A DNA stretch of 64,000 bases. It comes from Cardiocondyla obscurior (lineage: Eukaryota > Arthropoda > Insecta > Hymenoptera > Formicidae). The notes under the pieces are model-generated. The model was not told the origin of the DNA and made no database searches. It worked only from the letters and a program-made list of their open reading frames with translations. A program made the position numbers and the translations under genes. The stretch is taken from assembly GCF_019399895.1 (NCBI RefSeq), contig NC_091878.1, positions 1,054,001-1,118,000 on the forward strand, given 5' to 3'. Below are positions 23,301-36,519 of this stretch, piece after piece (positions within the stretch are counted from its first letter, which is position 1; each line of letters opens with the position of its first letter).

Positions 23301-26300
23301 TGCACCTCGTTTCAATTGGTCTGTTTTTCTGCATTTAGCTGAGGAAGTTAAAATTAGTCGACGCGACGCAGCGTTACATGTGGAAGTCACTGACTTGCGG
23401 CGATAAACCGGGCTTTCTTCGGTTCGGCGTGAAAAAAATTTCTTCCGCAACGCAACACGAGGAAAAAAAAGAATAAAAAAAAAAAAAAATAAATGCAGAA
23501 TATCGCGCGTCGTAAATGAACAAATCCGCTTACTAATTAAAAACTTATCTCGAAGTGGAGAAAAACGTGATATTTATTAGATTAGAGAATTAAATAAGAT
23601 AAGTGATTAAATATAAAACGTATGTAACCCACTTTTATTATAATTATATAACGCGCATAAATTATGTATCTGGAACGATGTTCCATTAAGGCTTGCATTT
23701 CGGGAATAGAAAAGAAATAGCGAAGTCGCGAACAGCGATAGTAATTTTAAAGATTACAACCGACTTGGCGTGAACGTTTCTTCCACCGGCGATGTTTTAT
23801 TTGTCATCGTGACCAGTCGTTTATTATAAACTTGATATTTTGCGAGGTCCATCTGGCCGAGACCCCGCTGCGCGATTTATACGCGATCGTTTCTAACGGA
23901 TGACGTGAAAGCATGCCGTTGGCGCGAGTCGCGCGAGGTGCACCTTGCGAAGCGAGGTGCGTGCCGCCGCGACCACGTGGCTTTGGCATCTGATAAGGTC
24001 GACGGAAACCCACCTCCTAGGCCAAGTTTGCTCGACACTCGACTCTTTTTAGGTTATCGAACCTTCGTAATTGCACTTGTCAGAGGTAACTTAGCGTACT
24101 CCCCCGGTACCTCCCTTTCGTTTTATTTTCTCGCCGGGCACACAATCAGATAATTAAGACTTCAATTAATTAACAGAAATTATCTCGATTTTATTTCGCT
24201 TTATATTTACAGAAGCACGATTTTAATATAGATATTATGTGTTCTCGTTGTAATCACGGAGGCTCAGAGTAGCATAACTCGGGGGAGTTATTTTGTAATC
24301 TACTTCCGTCGTAAAACTTAAAAGAGAAAAATGTGGCTGCGCTCTTAAAATATCAAGAATAATTGCACCGTACGTAAATTTTATTTCTCACTGTGAACAA
24401 ATTAAAAATATCGCTACATTCTTATCTAAGGTCAAGCGTTCCTGAGCAGTGTTATCGATAAGCGCAGCGGCTCGCGCCTCGGATCATCGTATTTTTTTCT
24501 TTTTTTTTTCCGAACATGCTATTTGCTACGTTCGTTTCGTATAACTATATTTGTATCTTTGAAGACCTCGGTGGACAACAATAACGTTCAACGAGTCGCG
24601 TTGGCGCGAGGTAAAATAAAAAAAATTGCATTCGGGTGGAAGTGTTTGAAAAATTAGTATCTTACTTTGTGCCGATGATGGCTTGAAGTCGAAGTTACAT
24701 GGCGGACAGATTTCGATTTTCGCGACGCGATCGCGGTCTCTATCGATTCGATTGAAAGTAACAGCGTTTTCCGTACATAAAAGTGAGTTAGCGAGCGAAC
24801 GACCACTCTCGTATTGGCGATGTTTCAAGGACGGCACGGCAAATAGGGTAAGCCGCTTTAACATCTTGAATATATGTCACGATTGTGTGACAAGCGTGTG
24901 AACTTCCGCGAATGATAATGACACAACGGCCTTCTACTTTCAACCATTTTCATTTCTATAAAGTTGGAGTTTTCCTGGCATATCAATGAAAATTTTACGA
25001 GATATATCTTTACATCCCATTCCATTTAGAAATTTTTTTTTTTCATATTCCGTGCAAAAGTAATTTTTGTAAAACAACATCGGGATATATTTTTTTTTAT
25101 TTTTATTTTTTTTTAATGAAAATAATTTTTTTTTTTTTTTAGAAGTTTCTTTTCAAAAGTATTTTGTTCCACGCGCATTTATTAAATTCCGCGTCATTTC
25201 AAAACGCAGCTGGGCTTTTAAGCCGTCGCGCGGCATAAATCTCCGGTGTAACATATCGCTCGCGCGCGTCTTTCTCACGGCGTTTATTAATTCGCCGCGT
25301 GCGACGATCGTGACGTAACGTTTAAACACCGTTTCTTTGTTAATCGGGCCGACGTCGTTCGGCGCGCGGGACAGGTGCATTTTTTTTTTTTTCTGCCTGG
25401 CGTAATCGCGCTCTCGCGCGCGGGGTTTTGTTACGTGTCGTTCGCCTGCTATTTATAGATCCGCGGATTAACGAAGTGAGCTTGAAATGAAATAATTGCG
25501 GGCGCGTACGTTTTTACATAATTAACCTTCCGCGGCGGTATTTACCGCGTGCTCGTGGCCGCCGCTTACGCGTGATAACCGGCCGCTCGTCCGGATAACG
25601 GGTCCTTACGCAGCCGCCGCATTAATTCATCGCGCGGCTGTGAATCGTCGGGCACATTCTGACAATTTCCTTCGCTCGTTCGTCGAAAACTATATTACCT
25701 TTGCTATTATGGGAGTAATCGTTGATCATGGATTTTCTGTCAACTTTTTCTTTCCTTTTTTTCATGTTAAGAAAATTTTTTTTTTTATGTATAGTATGTA
25801 TAATTAATTATAAATATGACATTATAGTTGAGTTGATTTAACTATACAATTTGTTGTTAGAAATACTATCAAAATATACTCGGCGCTAAACGTTCTTCTC
25901 TCAGTGTTAATTTCGCTATGATTTTTCACCCTTTGAAGCGCACGGGCTGTTCACACCTCGCGTGACATGTCACGTATTTTGGGCAAAATTAACTGCATGT
26001 GTATAAATATTCGAACAGGGGAGAAACGAATACATTTGAATACTAGGGTACATTTAAATAATTCGAACGTTCTACGTCGCGATAGAAAGTTTTTCGGTGC
26101 CCGTCAATTCTTTCTGCGGTCGTGTTAAACTTTCGCGAGTAGAAAAACCTTTTACGGTTCAATCTTTTATTTTCTTTAGTATTTTTTTTTTTATATAAAA
26201 AAAAAATCGTTTTCTTTCCAATTCAAAAATGTCGAAAAAAGACTTTGAGAGCCCGGCAAGGTTCTTCCTCGCGTCGCGCAACAAGAGAAACGAAACCGGA

Positions 26301-29300
26301 AACTACCGTCGTGTATATTTCGGTAACGAAGGTTCCGGTAACGGGAAGGGCGGGCGGCAGGGTCCGCCGATTCCTCGAGTCGCCGCAAAATTCCTGAGCC
26401 GGCGGTTTCTACACAGAATCCGATACGGGATACATATGCGAGAGAGGCGCGGATCGTAGTCTATGCGCTGTCAGACGTATAATCAGCCGATTACGCCGTT
26501 GTAATAACAGGCTTAAATTCCGAGTAGGCCGGATTCGCTGTCGATACCTCAGGCCGGCGCGTAGTTTTGTATGTGGTCTATGGGAAATTTCAGACACAAA
26601 GAGAAAAGAAGAAAACGCTCGCGCGGATTTCGTCGACGGCTCCAATCGCAGCGCGGCGATCTCGTTTCTCCTTTTGCTCCTCCGTACCTTCGCTTTCGGC
26701 CGCGGCAGGTTGAATCGGAGACGCTCAAATTCGTTGGCTTTTTGCGCGAAGCCGAGAGCCAAACGTTCCGAGAGGATTTATGCCCGCAATATTTTACATT
26801 CGCCGCGGCGGTTTATTCTGATAATTTAAAAGCGCGAGCCCGATTGTTATCAATTTAAGCTCGGACTACTGTTGTTAGATACTCCGACGTTATGGTATGT
26901 ATGTCATTTGACATATATGCGTTCAATTACTGTTAAAGTAATTAAAAGAACACAGAACTCGGTCTGTAATAGGGAGCATAAAAATACTTTTGATATTGCC
27001 TGCGCAAAATTAATTACATATTAATAAGAAAATATGTTTACTTTTTTTTTTTTTCTCTGGAAACAAAGTTGCTTCTTATCTCGTCTTGAGTTTATCACTT
27101 TAATTTTTAAATACAAGGCAAATATTTTCTTTATTACTTCTTAATCGTCTTAATTACATCTTGCAATTTGATATATTCATTTTAGGGAAAATAATTTTTT
27201 TTATCTTTACTCAAAAAATTGTTCTGGGCTACTAATCTAGTGGTTTCATATAGGAAATAAAATAGGAACAAAATTTTTGTGCCATTTTTAAGGTTAGGGA
27301 TAGGATACTTTCAGGCTTTTATTTTTTTTTTTTAAGATTGTTCTCAAAAATAAATCGATTCGGACATCAGGTGTAAAGTGGTAAGCGTCATGGTTTTATT
27401 CAGCATAATAGGTGCGAATTTGGTAGTTTTACGTTCCCGCGGTATTTCATCTCGACGCGGTGCGTCGCATGACATCACACGACGTCGCATCGTGAAGAGG
27501 GTGGACGCGCGTCGGGCGGTGGCTCGGCAACGAGTGTCGCGGCGTGCTGCTCTAAAACAGGGCCGCTACGCATGCGTGCTTCCTCTTCACTCCACCACGG
27601 TGGCGCGAGTGGCGGCTGCGGGGTCAGGAGGAGGAGGAGATGCCGCCACCTAATCCCAACTTGCCCAGCTTGCCCTACGTGCCAGCCAGGCGCGTCAGTC
27701 GCGCGAGAGCCTTCGACGTGTGGAGGTGTCTCCCCGCGCTCCGCGTGCGTTACCGCCGCTCTCTCTTTTTCTCTCTCGGACACACACACATATACACGCT
27801 CGCTAGCTCCCCCGTATCTCCCCCTCCCCCCCTCGAGCCTCGCGCGACAACGTATCACTGCCATTAGTGTTATAATAATTATACGATCACTGCCGGAGTT
27901 GCTGTGTGCCGAGGCGCGCGCGCATAATCGCGATCGCCATCGCGTGATTAACCGCCGAGAAGTTGGCTGTATCGGAGTGCACTTCACGCCGCGCGCGACG
28001 CGTCGAGCTGGACGTTCCGCGAGTGCGTCCGTTTCTGAGTACTCGCGCGGTGTCTCTCTTTCTCTCTCGTGTTCCTATTCTGTGTTCAATCGCTATTATA
28101 TGACGTACGGTACACCCCGTTGGCAAAGACGCGCGGGCGACCTAATCTCGGCGAGGATCATCGGGACCATGAAGCGTCGCTGAACGTTTCGACGTCGCGC
28201 CGGGGGAGGTAGACTGCAGCGTCGAGAACAGGACGGGAGGCGGAGAGCGCGGATACATTATCGTGCTGGAAAGAGGAGAAGAGACGACTGATACTCGACG
28301 ACGCGCGTCGTGATTTAAACTGCCACTACCGCCACCGCCACCGCCGCCGCTGGGAGATTTAAATGGTGAGTGTTGCGTAGAGTCAGCGGCGCGTCGCGCT
28401 GCGTCGATCGTGAGGCTCACGCGGCAGCCTTCCGAGCGATCGTCAATCGTTCCTGACGCGTTCTTCCCTTTACGGCGAGATCGGCATCTTCAAACCTGGC
28501 CCTTTCACGGCTTTTGCCGCCTACTCTCTTTTTCTCTCTGTTTCTCTCTCTTTCTTGTTCTCTTTCTCTCTTTTTCTCTCTCTCTCTCCTCTCTGTATGT
28601 GTCTCTATTTCTCTCTTTTTTTTTTTTTTTTTTCTCTCTCTCTTTCTCTCGCTCTCTTCTTCGGAACAGCAGCGGAGTGAGTCGCGCGTGTGAATTTTTG
28701 GCCAGTGCTCCGATCGATGCCTCGGGGACGACGCTTTCGTGTACCGCCCTCGGCTCGCCGCTCTCGTCCTTTGACCCTTTTGCCGTGCAAGCGGCATGCG
28801 CGCAGGGCGCAACTCCACGGAGGGCTCGTCGCTCGGCCCGTTCGTTCACCACCACCGCGGGGTTTTGCTCCTCGCTGAAATACCTTCCTCTCCCTGCCGC
28901 TTCTGCTCTTCCGCTGTTTCGGGATCGAGCTACGTGTCGCCGTAGCTGCGTCGCGCGAAAATGAAAGTGACGCTCTTTTACGGGCGACAGGGATTTAATG
29001 ACCGCGGGATATAGATGAGTTTTTTTTCTCTTTTTCACCCCCTCTCTCTCTCTCTCTCTCTCCCCAAATGCTATTCATACGAGTGTCATCCACACAGCTC
29101 GCGTTTCGGCGGAAACCGCACATGCTCTTTGACTAAATTTGGAAAATCAAAACCCGACATTATTCATTATCGCCACTTCTGCCGAATCGACGGTGAGAAA
29201 TAAAATACACGGCGTCTTTGTTTCGGTTTAACTCTCGAGAATCGGCTTGAGCACTCTCTCGTCGCTTGAATGGATTTCGAAGTTAAATATTAATGCATAT

Positions 29301-32300
29301 CGGCTTGTAATTAGAGTGCGCTTTTATCGTGGAACACAGGCGTGTTTATTTCCACGATTATACGGTGTAAATAATGCGGAGACTAAATACGCGGGTTATC
29401 GACGAGAGAAGAACGACGCTACTTCTGCAACCCGACCATAATTGAGATATTTTTAGCGATAAATATGATAAAACTATTTATAATTGTAATTTGATTCAGT
29501 CGTGTTTATTGTTAAAAATATAAAGCTTAGGTTGAGTCCATAAAATTAGTTAATCGCTGAAATCAGTTAATTAAGTAATCGGTTTGTAAATAATCTTTTG
29601 ATAGTTTCGCGTTATGTAAAAAAATATATATATATATGTAAAGGGCTTTTTTTTTGATAAGAGGTGTGTCCTCGGCTCATGCGAGCTCGCAATCGCGCCG
29701 TGGAGGCGGCGATGCACATGACGTTTTCGCGTGGAAGCCGCACTTCCGGCCATTATGCTCTCTCACGGCCTTGATGAGACCTTGCTCTAAATAACGAATA
29801 AAAGCCGAAGTGCCGAAGCCGCGGATCGAAACGCGGCTCTAAACCTTGGCATTTGCGCTAGACCCGTTAAATCTCGTGCCTTTTACCGTTATCGCGGTAA
29901 CTCGAGCAGAAGAAAATTTTCACGCGATTCTTGCACAGGCGACATCTTTAAACTTCTTTTTTTTTTTTCTCCTCTTTAATTTTCTAATTTTAATTTTTTA
30001 TCCGTTTTTTTAAATTTAAATTTTGCCCCATTTTTTAAGTATCCAGTTGTTCTAATTTTAATTTTTTCTTCTATTTAATTTAAAGCCCTTTTTAATTTCT
30101 TAATTTTTACTTTTGATTTTGTAGTTTTATATTTTTCCGATTTTTTTTCTGTTTAAATGATCAATTTATGTTGCGAGGAACAGAGTTTAATAAGCGAAGA
30201 TGCGTGTTAATGTCTCTCGGATGAAAAGGACATTTAAAAACTCCTCGACGATATAAAACATACGTCAGGATCACTGACCTTTGTATCGGAAGAGCCGGGG
30301 GCGATGGAAATCGGAGGCGGTGGGATGATATTTAGCGACGCTTTTAATTATCGCGACTCGCGTTTGAATAAATGCAACAAGTTCTGCGAGCGCCGTCGGA
30401 CGTTCTCGATGGTGATAAAAGATCGAAAGACTGGATGCGTCAGCTGGTCAGTGCGTTTTAAAAAACCCGAATCGTGTTTCTCTCGATCGACAATTTTTTC
30501 TCGCGTCCCAATCTCTTCCTATTTTTTTTATACCACCTCAGGGTTCAAGCGCGGACGATTAATAGTTCAGAAAAGCCAAGTAGATTACAAATAATGCACT
30601 GAGAGAAAAATAAAAGTACTTTTAGACCCGGCTATAATTTTTTAATATCTCTAACGATAAACATGATTTAACTATCGATTATCAATGTGAAATATATTTT
30701 TCACAATAAATACAGTTCACTAGACATATAAAGTTTCAACAGAGACTAAACTTTTCTTCTTACCGCACAGAAGCAGCGTCCTGATAAAAAGTTATCTCGT
30801 TGCGGTTTTCGATCCCGCCGGTTCGGGTTTTCGGTTTTTATTCCTTTTTTTTTTTTCTTTGGCACGCTGGCAAGATCGTGCCGCGGGATTCGCGAGATAG
30901 GAAGACGGCGGGTTGATGGGAGTCGGCGCAGAATTTAAATCCTCGATCCCTCACGGTCGCTGACCATGGCATTCAGGCAATGCCACCTCGCAGAGTGTTG
31001 TTGAACGAGTTGAAGATCACTGGCCCCCGGCTGTTTCTCGGTCAGAGCTCGGCACGCCGATGTGCCCCCGAGATCGATGAATCGTTCACGTATGTAGGCG
31101 CGTGCGGCGGAATCGAAAGAGAGAGATAGAGAGAGAAAGAAACGAGAGGCACCGGATTAAAATTAATTGACGAACTCCGAACTTTTAGTAAGGTAACGCT
31201 TAGAGAAAAGTATTGCTTCCTTGGGCCCAATTATCATTTCATATTTCTAACAGCAAATACGACGGACCTTAATTACAATTGACTCGGTTATATTTATATT
31301 TGAAAATATCAAATTATGGCTGGGTTCATAAAATAACTAATTTTCTCTGAGGGTAAATGACGATTAGTGATTAATGGCATACTCAACATTGATTCATCGC
31401 AGCGTGTTTTAATATTTCAATAGGTTAAATTACACTGGGCAGTCATTACAAATATTGTTATTTGTGCAAGAATTTATTCGACGGAGATGATAAAAAGGGG
31501 CGGGTTTGTATTACTAATTTATGTCGCGGTTATTTAATCTACGAATAATTGCCCTTTAATTACATTAATTTGTGGCGTTGTTAACCGCGATGACGATCGC
31601 GCCATCGATTTATTACATTTTTTTTTTATCATATATTTGTATCGCGTTTAATTGAACGAGCATATTACGTTTAAACATTCGAAGGGGGGAAAGGAAAATC
31701 GAATTAGCGCTCTGCAAAAGGGGGCTCGTAATCAAGTGCTCATCGCGTTTTAAACCCGATTTCACATTCAATCGTGACGCGAATAACGAAAAGCAAAGAA
31801 ACCAATTCTGACCCGGTTGTAATTATCGCGTCGACTCGGCGCTCGCGTTGAAAGGCTTTCCCGGAAAAATGCAGTTCGCTCGCTCGCGTTGCGTTTACAA
31901 TTTTTTGTAATTACTGTTATTAATCGCGATTACGCGCGACCGCGCCGTGGCGCAATCGCGATCGGCGACCGGCCGGCCGGCCGGCCGGCTCGCGGCGGAG
32001 CCGATCAGCTGACACGCGTGATACACGCGCGAATTAATATCTCCAGTGGGTTAAGAGCGCGCGAGCTGTTACCGCGTTGGAGCCGAGTAGCGTTACGGCA
32101 TTCACGCTAACCGCGGGAAACGACGGGCCACTTAACCCCGGCGACTCCCGAGGCTTGTAACCCCATCGGCTGGCATTTATATCGATTCCCTTGTCTCTTA
32201 TCGCCACTGGTTCAAGCCGCGAATGCTAACGCGGCTTTGTCGCAAAAATACGAAATTGCGTCATGCATTCTAGCTCTTCCTTTCTCGCGCCGGAGCCTTT

Positions 32301-35300
32301 CAAACAGCCGCTTTTCTCGCGAGAAACACTAAAACGGGATTTTGTAATTTATATCACGTATTACTGAAATAAAGTGCTGAATATATATATAGTAATAAAG
32401 CTGCACAATAAAGTACGCACAGACACTGACGTTACTCGGAACCAGCAGCAGAGAGAAGTGTTTTTACCTCGACGGTTGCTTTAATCTTTATCAAACACAT
32501 TTTTTTTTTTAATAATAAATTTAATTTAAAACTAAAAGAAGAAAGAAAAAATAATTATATTAAATTGTGAGAAAAATTTTTTCAATTTATAAATTATTAT
32601 TTATCGATTTATAAATTAGTACTAAAAAATTAATCTGCAGAAAAGCCTCTGTTCTAGAAAAGTGCGCACATTTATTTTCCTACGGCGTAAGTAGTTCGAG
32701 TTAAAAATTACCGCGTAGGTTCGATCTCGAGCGCCTACGAGTACACGAGCGGAATCCTGCGGGAGTAATTTGCGCGTAAGACTAGTTTCGCGGACGAGGG
32801 AGGGAAGTGGGGAACCGAGAGGATGCGTTCGCACTCGTTCGCTAGCGGTTAGACTCGCGTTCCGCCCGAGGAGGAGAGATGAAGATGATACAGGTACTAG
32901 AGAGGAGAACGAGAGCCGGTCGTTGACCTCCGCCAGCGGACGGTCCTCCTCTCGTGCGCGGCTCCGCGCGTTCTTTCGGCCGAGGTTTTCGTTCGAGTTT
33001 CTTATCGCCTCGGCCGCCTCGAGATAAAGATTCCCTCTCGTCTCATCGCGCCTGGAATCGTGTAAATTCTGGGCCTCTCTATGGGCGATAACGGACTTTC
33101 GACGCCTCCCGATAACGTAGGGACAGGGCCGCGATGACATTGAATAAAAAGCACTGCCGCAGAAACGTATTTATTTTGTATCTAATAATAATTGAAAAAG
33201 ATTTTGGGCACTGGTGTGAAGCAATGATAATTATTATCGCGTAAAGAAAATACGATTAAGAAAGATTAAAGCGGGCCGCTGCGAGGAATTTAGATACGCT
33301 CAGATAACGGTATTATAGAAACGTCGTATATCGTTATTAGAAGAAAAAAAAATCGAGTAGTTGTAAAGATATAGATGCAAATGAAATATGAAAGAGGTGA
33401 AATTTTTATAATTTAACAATTTGTCAGGATAAATGTTGCCGATACCGATGACTACATCTCTTGATCGTCGATATTTCTCTCTATACAAATTACGCATATG
33501 TTACATGATTTCCACATACTGTTATTTACGGGTTTTATTATCGCTTTTTTCTTCTTCTGTATTTTTTACGGTGTGTAGTTTAGAACTTATTTACTGCCAA
33601 ACGTGTCTAAACGCCGTCAGTGCGAGAGAAAAAAACTGCCGAGGCGGGGACGTTTTAAAAAGTAGACATAGAGGATTCCGGGACTCCTGCATTTAGCGTG
33701 AACCTGGAGAAGGCAGTGTTTACCGCTAAGCGGTGTCTTCTCTAGTCTCACGAGTGGAATGAAGGGGGACGTCTTACCGCGAGGCTGACGGCACATGGAA
33801 CGTGGGGGCCGATCTTATCTCGATCTCCCTTATCTATCGGGCTTTTCCTTCGTTCGTGCAGGCGCGTTTTCACAGCGGACAGCCGTGGCGGCGGTTTCCG
33901 CCACGTCCGTGGAATCCTGCTCGCACTTAGTCACCGACTACAGTTAACTTCCTGCCCCGCCGTCCTGTCTGATCGCGCGAGGCCGCCGCCGAGACGTGCT
34001 AGTCTCTTTTTCGAGCCTCGCAAGAACTCTTGTAACCTCGAGCCCGCGACACTCGCGACGAACCGGGAAAAATTAAAAGGAAAGTAAACGATAAAAATAG
34101 CGGTCGACTCCCGTGAGTCATTAGCGCCGGGTCAACGTTCCCCTATGCAATTAACGCCGGCTTTTCAGATCTTCGGATTTTTCTCGCGATGTCGAGGCGC
34201 CCCTCTTCCTTCGCCGCCGACGCGGCGAACGAGTGGCGGCTTTCGTGCCGGATCTAGAAGTAGGACGGCCGAAAGTGAATCTCCGGCGCTTTCGCGCGAC
34301 CCTGACTATTTCGCTCGCAGCCCCCGGCCATCTCTTGCAGGGGGCGGGGGGAGGGAGAGGGGGAGGGGAAGCAAGGGAATCGGAGCCCTTGCTTGAGCCC
34401 CGAAACTGGTTTCGCGCGTCGGGCCTTCGTGAGTGCCGTGCTTTTGGGAAGAGCGACGCGCGGCGACGGCGACGCGACGCTACTCGTCTATCGCGTGCCC
34501 CTGAGGGGGGCCAAGAGGCCCAGAGACGAATTAGACGACCGGTCGTCCGTTGCCCGGTTCCCGAATCTCGCGCTCGTTCTTAGACGCGTTTAGGAGTGAA
34601 TTTTCGTGTCGGGTCTCAACCTGCCGGTCTTCTCTTTTTCTCGCCCTTTCTCTCTCTCTCGTTTTCCTCTCAGGCCCCTCCCCCCTCCCTTTGCGGCCCC
34701 TTCGTCTTCCTCTCGCTTTCTCTCTTCCGCGCGCAAGAGGCCCATGGGAGTGACCCTGAAAGTTCAACAGCCCTCCCTCGAATGGCGTTTCCCCCCCGGC
34801 CGCGCGCTGCACTCTCGGGTTCTCCTTGTGTTCCCCCTCGCTCCCTCTCCCCCTTTGTGTCCCTTCTTCCCTTTGTGTTGCGCGCTGAAACCTAACTTCG
34901 CTTAGGCCGGCCGCCGCGTCGATGCACCGCGCTGCGCCTCTTTTTCGCCACGTTCGGCTGGGACTAGACTAACAATAAGATTTCTAGAACCGAAAAAACG
35001 ACATCCATTAGAAAAATATAGGGTTATTTCGACGCCTTATTTTATTTTTACAGACAAATGTATCTCTGCCGCACAATTAATTTTTTTTTCCTTTCTTTTT
35101 TTGTTTTTCTTTTTTTTTGTGAAAAACTATACGCCTCACATTTTTATTTATTATTAATTAACTAATTTAATTATTATTCACCATTATTTATTCTGTGATA
35201 TTTCTAACCATAAGTGTGATAACTTCTACTGTGATTATTAGATCGAATAACATCGTTAGAAATATAAAATTACGGTTGAATCCAGAAGTAACTAAATTCT

Positions 35301-36471
35301 TCCCTCGCTGCAGGGCCCAATTGAAATCGCGTTCTCCCGCGGTGCGGCCCGAACAAGGGTCTCTTTCTCTCTCTTTCTTTAAAAGCAAAGTTTAAACATC
35401 CGTCTCTCGCGCGTTTCTCATTCGAGTCCCCGCGTCAATTATCAAGCTAGCTCGCTCGCCGCGACAGGCGCTTCCATAAAGCATCCTCATTTCGGGGCAC
35501 CAGGTAGAACTGACGGTTGGTTCGATAATAGTCGCCTGATCGATATTCTCCGCGCTGCACGCTCGTGAGCGCCGCGTCTAAATTCGGAATGAGATTCGGA
35601 ATGAGATTCGTCCTGCCGGAAAGAGGAGGGAGATCGAAACCGTTATAATTCCGGCGAGGAATTTCTGATAGCGAAGCAGGGGGAAGGAAAGTCTTACGGC
35701 CCGTTTATGACGAATATGTAAAGCGGACCGGGAATTCATCGGTCACGCGTTCGATGCGGCAGCGATCGACTGATCCTCCTACGTCCTCTTTAACGTCGTG
35801 AATAATGAAAGGCACGATTTCCGTCTGAAAAACAAAAGCGACGCTCGTGTCAGCCGTGTTACACTCGCCCGCGTTTCGGCCTGCAGTTGCAAAGTTTTGC
35901 CGATCGATGCACGCGAGCCTTGCGTCACCGTTGCATCGCGTTTTATTCGCGCCGGCAGAAAATTTCAGCAACAGGGATTGCCCAGCTCGTCGACACGAAC
36001 ATTTTATTCCAGCTGTTACGGAAGGAATTCCGTTGGAATTCTTTCGAGTAGAAGTACGCTTCGGTAACAAAGCGGGAAAACTTCGCAATTATCTTCATTA
36101 CGGGGAGATTTATCGCGTAACTTTTTTTTTTTCCTACAAAAAAGGGGGGGGGGGAAAGAAAATAACCGAGGATTTAACGGCAAGATTTGCATTTTATATA
36201 ATATTTTACCCGCCGAGGATCAAAATAAAAGGAGTCTTTTTAGTAGTCGACGTGACACAGTCCCGTCCTTTGAATTTCGCTCGCGAAATCAACCTGCACT
36301 TATCGCGTCGTTTTCTTTCTCTCTATCTCTCCTTTCATCTCGCGAGGACGTTTTCAGCGAGGCCGCGGACTCTTCCTGTTACGCCTGGTTCTCTTTCGTC
36401 AGCTGATGATCTCGCACATGTTATACAATACATATACCTATCAAAAAAAATTATCTATACATAGATATATA

Positions 36472-36519
<48 letters not shown>

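Larger units (their letters stand above)
15541..27369. other. Utx giant intron 3, left part: non-coding, CpG-rich with repeats
   Basis: From the donor (GTGAGT at 15541) to the 27.4-kb CpG island. Composition alternates between short AT-rich patches and long CpG-dense stretches. Open frames of 60-175 codons are frequent on both strands but are Arg/Ser/Pro-rich, overlap one another in several frames and show no domain, so I leave them out. Recognisable contents are two palindromic-repeat copies (18132-18215, 25790-25906), a TATA-containing promoter-like site near 18371, a CpG-dense block at about 22270-22800, and an AT-rich, CpG-poor insert at about 24900-25140 that looks foreign to its surroundings. 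Confidence 0.6.

Noticed and set aside
27475..28183. Long overlapping frames on both strands (170 and 203 codons)
   Set aside because: Both strands are open at once because the CpG-rich sequence lacks stop codons; the translations are Arg/Ser/Pro-rich with no domain. Kept only as a CpG island.
28417..29038. Minus-strand frames with long Glu/Arg/Lys coiled-coil-like stretches
   Set aside because: Produced by the CT/T pyrimidine tract at 28524-28666 read on the opposite strand.
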